Shown piece after piece: positions 8,216 through 20,190 of a DNA stretch of 64,000 nucleotides. Position 1 is the first letter of the stretch; every line of letters begins with the position of its first letter. Source of the DNA: Streptomyces sp. ACA25 (GTDB lineage Bacteria; Actinomycetota; Actinomycetes; Streptomycetales; Streptomycetaceae); the NCBI RefSeq assembly GCF_028200735.1, contig NZ_JAQKPV010000009.1, positions 124,001 through 188,000 of the forward strand. The letters run 5' to 3'. The notes beneath the pieces were generated by a model that saw only the letters and a list, made by a program, of their open reading frames with translations, was not told where the DNA came from and did no database searches. Both the position numbers and the translations under genes were made by a program.

Positions 8216-9097
8216 ATGCCTGTCACCGAGGTGGAGGGACGTCGTCTGCCGCTCACCCGGCTCGAGAAGGTGATCTATCCCGACACCGGAACGACCAAGG
8301 GTGAGGTACTGCGCTACTACGCGCAGCACGCCGGCACACTCCTCCCCCACCTGCACGGCCGTCCGCTGAGCCTGCTGCGCTACCCGGACGGCCCCGGAGG
8401 GCAGACGTTCTTCACCAAGCGGGTGCCCCCCGGTACCCCCTCCTGGGTGAGCACCTGCGAGGTGCCGCGGCGAGAGGGCGGCACCACCGTCCAGGTGATG
8501 GTGCAGGATCTGGCGAGCCTGATGTGGGCGGCGAATCTCATGGTGGAGTTCCATACCCCGCAGTGGCTCGCGGAGGCCCCCGGGGAGGCCGACCGGCTGA
8601 TCCTGGACCTGGACCCGGGTGCGCCCGCTGACATCGTCAGCTGTTGCCGGGTCGCCGAGTGGCTGCACGACCGGATGACCGCCGACGGCCTCCGCGTGCA
8701 CGCCAAGACCTCGGGGTCCAAAGGGCTGCACCTGCTCAGCCCGCTGCGGCCGGCTCCGGCCCGGCTGGTCAGCGCGTACGCCAGACGGCTGGCTGCGGAG
8801 GCGGCCGCGGAACTGCCGGGACTGGCCATCACCACGATGGCGCGCTCCGCACGTCCGGGCCGGGTGTTCATCGACTACAGCCAGAACGCCGCCGCGAAAA
8901 CCACCGCTGCCCCCTACACGCTGCGTGCACGCACCCGACCCGCCGTGTCGGCTCCCGTCACGTGGCAGGAGGTCGGCGACTGCACCGACCCGCGCGAGCT
9001 GCACTTCGAGCTGCCCGACATCGCCGGCCGCGTCGAGCAGCACGGAGATCTTCTGGCCGGCCTGCTCGACCCGCTGCGAGCCCGTCCGCTGCCGTGA
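8216..9097 (+). CDS. LigD-type polymerase/primase-domain protein (stand-alone)
   Basis: A 293-residue protein made only of the LigD polymerase (PolDom, archaeo-eukaryotic primase-like) domain. Features are LTRLEKVIYPDTGTTKGEVL, FFTKRVPPGTP, the metal-binding LILDLDPG motif, HAKTSGSKGLHL and RVFIDYSQN. It would fill gaps or add nucleotides at ends held by Ku. The ligase and phosphoesterase domains of fused LigD are absent, so ligation must come from elsewhere in the genome. ATG at 8216 is chosen as the family N-terminus; the Shine-Dalgarno is weak. Divergent from ku. Confidence 0.93.
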   Translation: MPVTEVEGRRLPLTRLEKVIYPDTGTTKGEVLRYYAQHAGTLLPHLHGRPLSLLRYPDGPGGQTFFTKRVPPGTPSWVSTCEVPRREGGTTVQVMVQDLASLMWAANLMVEFHTPQWLAEAPGEADRLILDLDPGAPADIVSCCRVAEWLHDRMTADGLRVHAKTSGSKGLHLLSPLRPAPARLVSAYARRLAAEAAAELPGLAITTMARSARPGRVFIDYSQNAAAKTTAAPYTLRARTRPAVSAPVTWQEVGDCTDPRELHFELPDIAGRVEQHGDLLAGLLDPLRARPLP

Positions 9098-9187
9098 GCT
9101 GCCGTGGCGTCGCGTGCTCCGGCTGCCGGAGCACGGGCGAGGTGCCGGTCGGTCCCGCCGGCCGGGTGCCGGCACCGGTACGGATGC

Positions 9188-9221
9188 GGCGGGGGCGGCC
9201 GGAGTTGCGGCCGCCCCCGCC
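9188..9221. terminator. Bidirectional terminator between ligD-like gene and pheT
   Basis: A 13-bp GC-only stem (9188-9200 with 9209-9221) and an 8-base loop lie between two convergent stop codons (9097 and 9228), so one hairpin can serve both transcripts. Confidence 0.8.
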
Positions 9222-9227
9222 CCGGGT

Positions 9228-11743
9228 TCAGGCTCCGCGCAGTGCCGCGCCGGTCCTGGCCACTGCCTCGGCCACCGCGCCCTCCCGGGCCGCAGTCGCC
9301 TCGTCCGCCGTCAGGGTCCGGTCCGGAGCCCGGAAGCGCAGCGCGTACGCGAGGGACTTGCGGCCCTCCCCGAGCTGCTCGCCACTGTAGACGTCGAACA
9401 GCCGCAGCGACTCCAGCAGTTCTCCCGCTCCGGCCCGCAGCGCTTCCGCCACCTCGGCGGAGGGCACTGCCGCATCCACCACCAGGGCGACGTCCTGGGT
9501 GGCCACCGGGAAGGTGGAGATCCGCGGAGCCGGGAGACTCCCGGCACCGGCCCGGTGCAGCAGGTCGAGGTCGACCTCCGCCGCGCAGGTGCGCTCGGGC
9601 AGGCCGAACGCCTTGACGACCCGGGGGTGCAGCTCACCGGCGTGCCCGACGAGCGTGCGCGCACCGTCGATCCGGGCATGCAGCGCCGCACACCGGCCGG
9701 GGTGCCACGGGGCGTGCCGGTCGGCGGTGACCTCAAGGACGACGCGGGCTTCCCGGGCGACGGTGCGGGCCGCTTCCACGGCGTCCGCCCAGTCGGCGGG
9801 ACGGCCGGCTCCCCACCAGCCGGGCTGCTCACGGGAGCCCGCCAGGGCCACGGCTGCCCGGCGCGGCTGCCGTGGCAGGGCCGCGTCGAGGCCGGCCAGC
9901 TGCTCGTCCGTGGGACGTCCGGTCACCGGCAGCCGTACCGCCTCCGTCTCGTCCCCGGTCGGCCGGAACACCAGACCGGTCTCGAAGAGCGCGAGGTCGT
10001 GGCTGCCGCGGCCGTGGTTCCGGCGCAAGGCGGCGAACAGGCCGGGCAGCAGCGTGGTGCGCAGCTCCGGCTCCTCGTCGGAGAGCGGGTTGACCAGGGC
10101 GACGGTGCGCCGGCGGCTGTCGTCGGCAGGGAGGCCGAGCCGGTCGAAGGCGGCCTGTCCGAGGAAGGGGTAGTTGAGCGCCTCGACGTATCCCGCCCCG
10201 GCCAGTGCCCGGCCCACTCGGCGGTGCAGCCGCTGCCGCTCGGTCAGCCCCCGGCCGGCGGGAGGCCGGGGCAGCGTGGCGGGCAGGGCCTCGTAGCCCT
10301 CGAGCCGGATGACTTCCTCGGCGAGGTCGTTCGGCTCGCGGAGATCGGGGCGCCAGCTGGGCACGGTGACCGTCAGCTCGTCGGAGCCGTGAACGTCGCA
10401 GCCGACCTCCTGGAGGCGCCGGACGACGGTCTCCCGGCCGTAGGAGAGACCCGCCACCCGGTCGGGGTGGTCGGCGGGGATCCGCACGGTGCGCGGGGTG
10501 CTGGGCACGCTGACGTGCGTCACGCCGGCTTCGGCGGTGCCGCCGCCGAGCAGGACCAGCAGGTCCACCGCCCGTTGGGCGGCAGCCGCGGCGGCCTCCG
10601 GGTCGACTCCCCGCTCGAAACGCCGGGACGCCTCGGAGGACAGGCGGTGGCGCCGTGCGGTGCGGGCCACGGTGACGGGGTCGAAATGCGCCGCCTCCAC
10701 CACGATCTCGGTGGTGCCTCCCGTGCCGGATGCGGGCCCGGCGCCCGCGATCTCGGTGTCGGCACCTCCCATCACTCCGGCCAGCCCGATGGGGCCGTTC
10801 TCGTCCGTGATGAGCAGGTCCTCGGGGTCCAGCTCCCGCTGAGTGCCGTCGAGCGTGGTGAGCTTCTCGCCGGGCTCGGCCCGGCGCACCCCGATCGGGC
10901 CGCTCAGACGGGCACGGTCATACGCGTGCAGTGGCTGCCCGAGCTCGAGCATCACGTAGTTGGTGATGTCCACGGCCAGCGAGATCGGCCGCATCCCGGC
11001 CTTCTGCAGACGCCGCTGCAGCCAGACCGGTGAGGGGGCCTTCGGCCGCACGCCGGTGACGGTGCGGGCGACGAAGCGGTCGCAGGCGGCCCCGTCGGTG
11101 ACCTCCACGGGGAAGCCGTCAGCGTTGGGAGACGCCGCGTCCAGCAGCGCCGGGTCACGCAGGGGCACTCCGTAGGCCGTGGCTGCCTCCCGGGCGATGC
11201 CGCGCAGGGAGAGGCAGTATCCGCGGTCGGGCGTGACCGCGATGTCGAGGACCTCGTCCACGATCTCCAGCAGTGCGATGGCGTCGGTCCCCGGCTCGTG
11301 GTCGGGCGGGAGCACCATGATGCCGTCGTGGTCATCGCCGAGCCCCAGCTCCGCGGCGGAACAGATCATGCCTTCGGAGACCCGGCCGTACGTCTTGCGG
11401 GCCGAGATCGCGAATCCGCCGGGCAGCTCGGCTCCGGGGAGAACCACCACGACCTTGTCCCCGACGGCGAAGTTCTGGGCGCCGCAGACGATGCTCTGCG
11501 GCTCACCGGTGCCGTTGGCGGTGCCGACGTCGACCTGACAGTGCCGGATCGGTTTGCGGAATTCCGTCAGCTCCTCGATGGCAAGGACCTGCCCGACGAC
11601 CAGGGGCCCGGTGAGGCCGGTGCCGAGCTGCTCGACGGTCTCGACCTCCAGCCCGGCGTCGATCAGCCTGGCCGCGACGTCACGGCCGGTCTCACCGGCC
11701 GGCAGGTCGACGTATTCCCGCAACCAGGAAAGCGGGGCGCGCA

Positions 11744-11744
<1 letters not shown>
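9228..11744 (-). CDS. pheT: Phenylalanyl-tRNA synthetase beta subunit
   Basis: An 838-residue beta chain of the alpha2-beta2 PheRS, which charges tRNA-Phe. Visible domains: N-terminal [15 protein letters not shown], an EMAP/tRNA-binding domain (about 40-150, with VGTANG and GAQNFAVGD), the B3/B4 editing region ([13 protein letters not shown]), B5 ([24 protein letters not shown]), a class-II-like core ([18 protein letters not shown]), and the C-terminal FDX-ACB anticodon-binding domain ([29 protein letters not shown]). Length is normal. Its ATG overlaps the pheS stop by one base (TGATG), implying translational coupling. Confidence 0.98.
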
Positions 11745-14070
<2,326 letters not shown>

Positions 14071-14124
14071 CCCCGTACCGCCCCTCTCAGTCCCCGCGCG
14101 GGTCACCCTACAAGTGGTCCGGCG

Positions 14125-14967
<843 letters not shown>

Positions 14968-15021
14968 GGCGGGCAGCTCACTTCTTGTCACGGGGGGTGC
15001 CCCCGGGAGGGCGGGAACACG

Positions 15022-15052
15022 CCGGACCCGCAGGCGGGGCCTGCGGGTCCGG
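15022..15052 (-). terminator. Terminator of the infC-rpmI-rplT operon
   Basis: A perfect 14-bp stem (15022-15035 with 15039-15052) and a GGG loop, 39 bases downstream of the rplT stop. It sits just upstream of the methyltransferase start. Confidence 0.85.
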
Positions 15053-15090
15053 TGGCGCCTGCGGCCGCAGCCGCGAAACCGCTGGGCGGG

Positions 15091-15474
15091 TCAGGCGGCC
15101 TTCGGGGCGTTGACGTCGCTGGGAAGGGCCTTGCGGGCGGCTTCGACCAGCGCGGCGAACGCGTTCGGGTCGTTGACCGCGAGCTCCGCCAGCATCTTGC
15201 GGTCCACCTCGATCTCAGCGGCCTTCAGGCCCTGGATGAACCGGTTGTAGGTGATGCCGTTCGCGCGGGCGGCGGCGTTGATCCGCTGGATCCACAGCTG
15301 CCGGAAGTCACCCTTGCGCTTCTTGCGGTCGTTGTAGTTGTAGACGTAGGAGTGGAGAAGCTGCTCCTTCGCCTTGCGGTACAGGCGGGAACGCTGACCG
15401 CGATAGCCGCTGGCCTGCTCGAGAATCGCCCGGCGCTTCTTGTGGGCGTTGACTGCCCGCTTGACGCGTGCCAC
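15091..15474 (-). CDS. rplT: Ribosomal protein L20
   Basis: A 127-residue large-subunit protein L20 that binds 23S rRNA and is needed early in 50S assembly. The N-terminus [18 protein letters not shown] and the basic segment [15 protein letters not shown] followed by [19 protein letters not shown] are diagnostic. Last gene of the infC-rpmI-rplT operon; a terminator follows. In other bacteria L20 represses this operon; I could not identify an L20-binding mimic here. Confidence 0.99.
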   Translation of the reverse strand: MARVKRAVNAHKKRRAILEQASGYRGQRSRLYRKAKEQLLHSYVYNYNDRKKRKGDFRQLWIQRINAAARANGITYNRFIQGLKAAEIEVDRKMLAELAVNDPNAFAALVEAARKALPSDVNAPKAA

Positions 15475-15581
15475 TGGTGAACTCCTTGTAGGGGGGCCAT
15501 GGAGTGCTCACACGGCCCGGGAACGGATGGTCCCGGCCTCGGCCGGAGGGCCCGCGGCCCGGTGGGGCTGCGGAAGCCGGC

Positions 15582-15776
15582 TCACTTGCCGAGCATCTTC
15601 TTGATGCGCTTGACGTCGGCGGGGGCCGTCTCCGTGGTGCCGGCGAGCCGACGGGTCAGGGTCGACGACTTGTGCTCCAGGTAGTGACGGCGACCGGCGC
15701 GCTGGCGCATCACCTTGCCGGAGCCAGTGATCTTGAAGCGCTTGCTGGCACCACTGTGCGTCTTGTTCTTCGGCAT
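15582..15776 (-). CDS. rpmI: Ribosomal protein L35
   Basis: A 64-residue L35 with the family start [18 protein letters not shown] and the basic segment [15 protein letters not shown]. The ATG at 15776 gives the universal N-terminus; the open frame extends upstream without reason. Lies between infC and rplT on the same strand. Confidence 0.99.
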   Translation of the reverse strand: MPKNKTHSGASKRFKITGSGKVMRQRAGRRHYLEHKSSTLTRRLAGTTETAPADVKRIKKMLGK

Positions 15777-15883
15777 GTCGCCGTACTCTCCTCTTCCGTG
15801 GTGCTCGCCCGGCCGCTGCGGGCCGGGCGGGTACACCTGATGGATCACTTGCTGCCGGTCGGCAGCGGCAGGACCCGGCGCGA

Positions 15884-16471
15884 TCAGCTCTGCGCGTTGC
15901 CCTGCTGCTCGGCCTTGCGGGCAGCCTTCAGTTCACGGGCCTCGGCCATGGCCTCGGTCTTCTTCTTGTGCGGTCCGAGAACCATGATCATGTTCCGGCC
16001 GTCCTGCTTGGGGTTCGACTCCACGAACCCCAGGTCCTGCACGTCCTCCGCGAGCCGCTGCAGCAGCCGGAAGCCCAGCTCGGGGCGGGACTGCTCGCGC
16101 CCGCGGAACATGATCGTGATCTTGACCTTGTCACCCTGCTTGAGGAACCGGACGACATGACCCTTCTTGGTGTCATAGTCGTGCGGGTCGATCTTCGGCC
16201 GGAGCTTCATCTCCTTGATGACCGTGTGCGCCTGGTTCTTGCGCGCCTCACGGGCCTTCATGGCCGACTCGTACTTGAACTTGCCGTAGTCCATGAGCTT
16301 GCAGACCGGCGGACGGGCGGTCGCCGCGACCTCGACCAGGTCCAGGTCGTATTCCTGGGCAAGCTCCAGGGCTTTGGCAAGCGGCACGATGCCGACCTGC
16401 TCGCCGCTGGGACCAACGAGTCGCACCTCGGGGACGCGAATCCGGTCGTTGATGCGGGGCTCGGCGCTGAT
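15884..16471 (-). CDS. infC: Translation initiation factor IF-3 with predicted AUC start codon
   Basis: A 195-residue IF-3, which binds 30S subunits and rejects non-canonical start codons. N-domain [20 protein letters not shown], linker, and C-domain [18 protein letters not shown] are clear. No ATG or GTG lies at the expected N-terminus. The codon at 16471-16469 is ATC, preceded at four bases by a perfect AGGAGG (16481-16476), and conserved homology begins right after it. E. coli infC likewise starts at AUU, letting IF-3 repress its own synthesis. The nearest GTG (16495) has no good Shine-Dalgarno and would put the AGGAGG inside the coding region. First gene of infC-rpmI-rplT. Confidence 0.95.
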   Translation of the reverse strand: MSAEPRINDRIRVPEVRLVGPSGEQVGIVPLAKALELAQEYDLDLVEVAATARPPVCKLMDYGKFKYESAMKAREARKNQAHTVIKEMKLRPKIDPHDYDTKKGHVVRFLKQGDKVKITIMFRGREQSRPELGFRLLQRLAEDVQDLGFVESNPKQDGRNMIMVLGPHKKKTEAMAEARELKAARKAEQQGNAQS

Positions 16472-16819
16472 GGGGCCTCCTAGGTTGCGCCGCACGGTTG
16501 CCTGGCGGACAGCCGCGCATGAGTCAGTAGTGGCTCGACCACCGCCCGAACGCGCAGAACGCCCCGGACGATACGCAGGCAGGGCTCCTCGGACAGACCT
16601 GGAGCACCGCCGTGAGGTGCACGGGGCGCAACCTGACCTTGGACCTGCCGACCCGGGGGCCGGTCAGGTGGGAGAAGCGGAGCCTCCACTTGCGGGCTGC
16701 CCTCCACAGAATTTCCTGCGGGACAGCCGGTCAAGGCACCAGCATACCAGGAGCAGGCGCCCCCCACGACGACGGGCGCCCGGCCCGGGGAGGCACCGGC
16801 AGGCCCGTAGGCTGTCGGC
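16472..16819 (-). other. infC leader and promoter region
   Basis: About 350 bp separate infC from the divergent DUF1844 gene. The minus strand contains a possible extended -10 (TGGTATGCT, about 16741-16749), which would give a leader of roughly 260 nt. No known leader motif was recognised, but the length leaves room for autoregulatory structure. The promoter call is tentative. Confidence 0.4.
16476..16481 (-). promoter_or_regulatory. Shine-Dalgarno deciding the infC start
   Basis: AGGAGG on the minus strand, four bases before the ATC codon at 16471. It is a full anti-16S match and the main evidence that infC initiates at AUC rather than at the upstream GTG. Confidence 0.85.
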
Positions 16820-17191
16820 ATGAGCGACGCCACTCCTCCCGCCGGCCCTTCAGGGGCACCCGATTTCGATCACATGACCCGCGACATCGCGGATGTTCCC
16901 GCGGTGGAGGTCATCACCACGGTCGCGGTGCACCTGATGAGTTCGGCCGCGGTCAACCTGGGGCTGGCGGAGGACGGTGCGGAGCACAAGGACCTCGACG
17001 AGGCGCGGAAGCTGATCACCGCACTGGCCGGACTGGTCTCGGCGAGCGCGACCGAGGTCGGCACGTACCACGCGGCGCCGCTGCGCGACGGTCTGAAGTC
17101 CCTGCAGCTGGCGTTCCGGGAAGCTTCCGTGATCCCGGACGAACCGGGTCAGGGCCCTGGCGAGAAGTACACCGGACCCGTTCTCGGCTGA
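16820..17191 (+). CDS. DUF1844 domain protein
   Basis: A 123-residue conserved actinobacterial protein. The DUF1844 core runs from about residue 28 to 95 with VITTVAVHLMSSAAVNLGL and LDEARKLITALAGL. Function is unknown; it is regularly found next to infC. No signal peptide or strong membrane helix. ATG start. Its stop is one base from the convergent sseB-like stop, and the two stops sit in a 15-bp odd palindrome (17185-17199). Confidence 0.88.
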   Translation: MSDATPPAGPSGAPDFDHMTRDIADVPAVEVITTVAVHLMSSAAVNLGLAEDGAEHKDLDEARKLITALAGLVSASATEVGTYHAAPLRDGLKSLQLAFREASVIPDEPGQGPGEKYTGPVLG

Positions 17192-17192
17192 G

Positions 17193-17918
17193 TCAGCCGC
17201 GGTAGAAGGGCTTTCCGGGGAGGGGCCGGGACACCGGCAGCACCGCCAGCTGCAGCCCGCGGACCAGGTGGGCACGGAGCACCTCGTCCCCGGCCAGGGC
17301 ACGGGCCAGCCGCCGCGCGGCGCCCTGGGCATCGGTCCCCTCGCCGAGATGCAGCGCAAGGGTCCCGTCGGCCTCTCCGCCGGGCACCAGGTGCGCTGCA
17401 CGCACGGCGGGCTCAGCGGCCAGCAGGGTGCGCAGGGCAGAGACCACCGCGGGGCTGTCCGCCGGCGATCCTCCGGACGCCAGGACGCGCAGGCCCCGGC
17501 TCGTCAGCTCGTAGGTGACCGGACCGGCCAGGTCGACCACCAGGGTGCCTGCCCCCTCCTGGACGGCGGCCTGCAGCGCCTGCGCCGGGGCGACCGCGAC
17601 CGGCCGGGCATCCGGCCGCCAGCGGGACAGTGCGGCAGTGGACGTGAACACCGGCAGGGCCCGGCGGCCGTCCGGCACCTGCAGCGTGAGCACCGCCATG
17701 TCGCTGCTCTTCTCCCGGCGCAGCCCGTCGGGCCCGGTCACGGCCTCCCCCAGAACCGCGACCACCGGAACCAGCAGACGGGAACGGGCCAGCACGGCGA
17801 GGAGCTGCGGCTCAGCCGCCGGATCCCGTGACCAAGCGGCGAGGGCCCGGCTCAGCCCGGGATCCGCCGAGCCGTCGTCGCCTGCGAACCCGGGCTGCGG
17901 GATGTTCTTGAGCGCCAC
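17193..17918 (-). CDS. SseB-family protein
   Basis: A 241-residue protein beginning VALKNIPQPGFAGDDGSADP, with the SseB N-terminal domain (LLVPVVAVLGE, MAVLTLQVPDGRRALPVFTS, followed by DARPVAV). The C-terminal half resembles an SseB C-terminal domain. The biochemical role of SseB-like proteins in actinobacteria is not established. GTG at 17918 matches the family start; the frame continues upstream without conservation. Confidence 0.85.
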   Translation of the reverse strand: MALKNIPQPGFAGDDGSADPGLSRALAAWSRDPAAEPQLLAVLARSRLLVPVVAVLGEAVTGPDGLRREKSSDMAVLTLQVPDGRRALPVFTSTAALSRWRPDARPVAVAPAQALQAAVQEGAGTLVVDLAGPVTYELTSRGLRVLASGGSPADSPAVVSALRTLLAAEPAVRAAHLVPGGEADGTLALHLGEGTDAQGAARRLARALAGDEVLRAHLVRGLQLAVLPVSRPLPGKPFYRG

Positions 17919-18035
17919 CCCACGAGCGTAACGGGGATCGCGCCGGCCCCATCCGCCGGGCTCCCGCACCGACCGTTACCTGTTCTTGATCACCTCCCGG
18001 TGACGGGGGAGGATGCGGGCGATAGCGTCAGGTTC

Positions 18036-19004
18036 ATGACCCCTCCGATACCCCCGCGGCTCTCCCGGAGGGGTGCCCCCGTGGTACTGGTGAACGCCGC
18101 CCTGGCGACTACGCTGCTGGCGGTCACCGCGAGCGGTGATTCGGTCCGGGTACCCGCGCAGGCCCGGGGAACGGAGGTCACCGTGCACACCGAGGACCCG
18201 GCGCCGGAGGTTCGCGAGGGCATCCGCCGCGCCCACACCGGGCAGCCGGTACCTCCGGAGCGCCGCCCGGCCCGTACGCCCGGGCCCGACGCCGAACTGG
18301 CGGCTGCCCTCGCCCCCCTGACGGCCGCGCACGGGGTACGGCTGTCGGTCGCGGTGTTCGAGCCCGGGACCGGCCGGAGCGCGGGCTTCGGCAGTGGCAC
18401 GTTCGACACGGCAAGCATCGTCAAGGTCAACGTGCTGGCGGTGCTGCTGCTGCAGGCACAGGACGCCGGCCGCGAACTCACGGACCAGGAAAAGGAACAC
18501 GCCTCCGCCGCGATCCGGTTCAGTGACAACGACGCCACCCATGAACTGTGGGCGGCCATCGGCGGTGAGCACGGCTTCGACGCCGGCAACGCCCGCCTCG
18601 GTCTCACCTCCACCCGGGGCGGCCCCGACGGCCATTGGGGATTGACCCAGACCACGACAGATGACCAGATCACCTTGCTCCGGGCGGTCTTCGGTACGGA
18701 TTCGGCCCTCGACCCCGCTTCCCGGGCCATTCTGCGGGCGCTCATGTCCGAGGTGGCCGAGGACCAGCGGTGGGGTGTCTCCGCGGCGTCCGACGGGCCG
18801 GTCGCGCTGAAGAACGGCTGGCTGCCACGCAGCCACACCGAACTGTGGGACGTCAACAGCATCGGCCGGGTCACCGTGGCGGGCCGGACCTATCTGCTGG
18901 CGGTCATCTCCGACGGGCACTCCACGCACGCCGAGGGAGTCGCGGCCGTGGAGGAGGCGGCGCGGGCGGCGGTGGCCGTCATCCGGAGCGGGTCAGCGGT
19001 CTGA
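18036..19004 (+). CDS. Exported serine hydrolase of the class A beta-lactamase fold
   Basis: A 322-residue protein with a basic N-terminus and hydrophobic segment (about 13-34) acting as signal or anchor. The penicillin-interacting fold follows, with SxxK at Ser127-Lys130 (ASIVK), FSDNDATHE (SDN loop), and ALKNGWLP in place of the usual KTG. It is probably a penicillin-interacting enzyme or cell-wall-related hydrolase rather than a resistance enzyme; substrate unknown. ATG at 18036 is chosen for the signal-like N-terminus, although its Shine-Dalgarno is weak; a GTG at 18000 is possible. The 3' end overlaps the convergent protease gene by 26 bp. Confidence 0.85.
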   Translation: MTPPIPPRLSRRGAPVVLVNAALATTLLAVTASGDSVRVPAQARGTEVTVHTEDPAPEVREGIRRAHTGQPVPPERRPARTPGPDAELAAALAPLTAAHGVRLSVAVFEPGTGRSAGFGSGTFDTASIVKVNVLAVLLLQAQDAGRELTDQEKEHASAAIRFSDNDATHELWAAIGGEHGFDAGNARLGLTSTRGGPDGHWGLTQTTTDDQITLLRAVFGTDSALDPASRAILRALMSEVAEDQRWGVSAASDGPVALKNGWLPRSHTELWDVNSIGRVTVAGRTYLLAVISDGHSTHAEGVAAVEEAARAAVAVIRSGSAV

Positions 19005-20190
19005 CCCGGCGGAACAGCGCCACCGACACCGCGAGCAGTACCAGGCCGAGGGTCGCCGCTCCCGGAGCCAGCCATCCCTGGCCGTGGTCCTCCGCCGGGA
19101 CCGGCCGGGGACCGGGACCGAAGTGCGTACCTGGATACGGCTGGGCGGCCGGCTCGGGACGCCGCGGTTCCACTCCGGCACCCGCCGCTATCGCCGCAGC
19201 GGGATCGACCAGACCGCTCCCCAGCCCGTCGCTGCGGCCGTCCTCGGGAGGGTTCTGGGCGGTCTCCGTCAGCAACCGCTTGATCTGCGCGGGAGACAGA
19301 TCCGGATGGGCGGCCCGGACCAGTGCGACCGCCCCCGAGACAAAGGCGGCGGCCGCGCTGGTGCCCCAGCCGGTGTAGTACTTGCCGTCCGGATCGACCA
19401 CGACCACGTCCTGGCCGGGGGCGCTGACGGTGGCGTACCAGCGCCGGGTCGAGAAGGGGGCGCGGCTGCCGCTGCGGTCCACGGCCGTGACCGCGATGAC
19501 ACCGGCATAGCCCGCCGGATAGGAGACCGGGTCACCGTCCTCACCGCCGTTCCCCGCCGAGGCGACGACCACGGCACCCCGGCTGAGGGCGTACCGCACC
19601 GCGGCGTCCTCCTCCGGGTCCGGGTGCGCCGACTCGCTGTCGTCGCCGAGCGACAGGTTGATGACGTCCGCGCCCTGATCCGTGGCCCAGCGGATGCCCT
19701 CCGCCAGCGCATTTCCCGGTGCCCGGCGCGCTTCTTCCCGGGCCGGGTCGTTGTCCTCCAGCAGCACCCGCACAGGCAGGATCTCAGCCTCCGGTGCGAC
19801 GCCCAGGACCCCCTTCTCCCGCCCGGGACCGTGTCCGCGCCCGGCGATGATCCCGGCCATGGCAGTGCCGTGCGCCGCCCATTCGGCGTCCCCCGGGCCG
19901 GCGCCCCTGCCGACGAAGTCCTCACCTTCGAGAACGGCACCCGCCAGATCGGGGTGCGCGGCGTCCACTCCGGTGTCCAGAACGGCGACCGTGATACCCG
20001 CCCCACGGGTGGTGGGCCAGACCTCGGGCGCCCTGATGGCGTCCAGCGCCCAGCGCTGCTGTTCCCGGATGGTCTCCGCCTGTGCCACAGCGACGCCGGG
20101 CACGGCCTCCAGAAGCAGCAACGGGGTCAGCACCACGCCGGTGGCCAGCACCCGGAGCCGGCGGAGCGCTCCTCGCTCACCTCTGAGCAC
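18979..20190 (-). CDS. Mycosin-like S8 (subtilisin) membrane-anchored protease
   Basis: A 403-residue secreted subtilase resembling the mycosins of type VII secretion. Residues 15-37 are a signal peptide. The catalytic triad is Asp72 (AVLDTGVDAAHPDL), His107 (AAHGTAMAG) and Ser278 (GTSAAAAFVSG), with oxyanion Asn214 (ASAGNGG). A Pro-rich linker leads to a C-terminal transmembrane helix (LAPGAATLGLVLLAVSVALF) and basic tail, as in MycP. No ESX/WXG100 genes are in the window, so its substrate is unknown. It overlaps the preceding gene by 14 bp, indicating translational coupling, and overlaps the convergent hydrolase at its end. Confidence 0.9.
   Translation of the reverse strand: MLRGERGALRRLRVLATGVVLTPLLLLEAVPGVAVAQAETIREQQRWALDAIRAPEVWPTTRGAGITVAVLDTGVDAAHPDLAGAVLEGEDFVGRGAGPGDAEWAAHGTAMAGIIAGRGHGPGREKGVLGVAPEAEILPVRVLLEDNDPAREEARRAPGNALAEGIRWATDQGADVINLSLGDDSESAHPDPEEDAAVRYALSRGAVVVASAGNGGEDGDPVSYPAGYAGVIAVTAVDRSGSRAPFSTRRWYATVSAPGQDVVVVDPDGKYYTGWGTSAAAAFVSGAVALVRAAHPDLSPAQIKRLLTETAQNPPEDGRSDGLGSGLVDPAAAIAAGAGVEPRRPEPAAQPYPGTHFGPGPRPVPAEDHGQGWLAPGAATLGLVLLAVSVALFRRVRPLTRSG

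Noticed and set aside
16472..16495. GTG at 16495 as the infC start
   Set aside because: No adequate Shine-Dalgarno precedes it, the perfect AGGAGG would then be inside the coding sequence, and homology starts only at the AUC codon.
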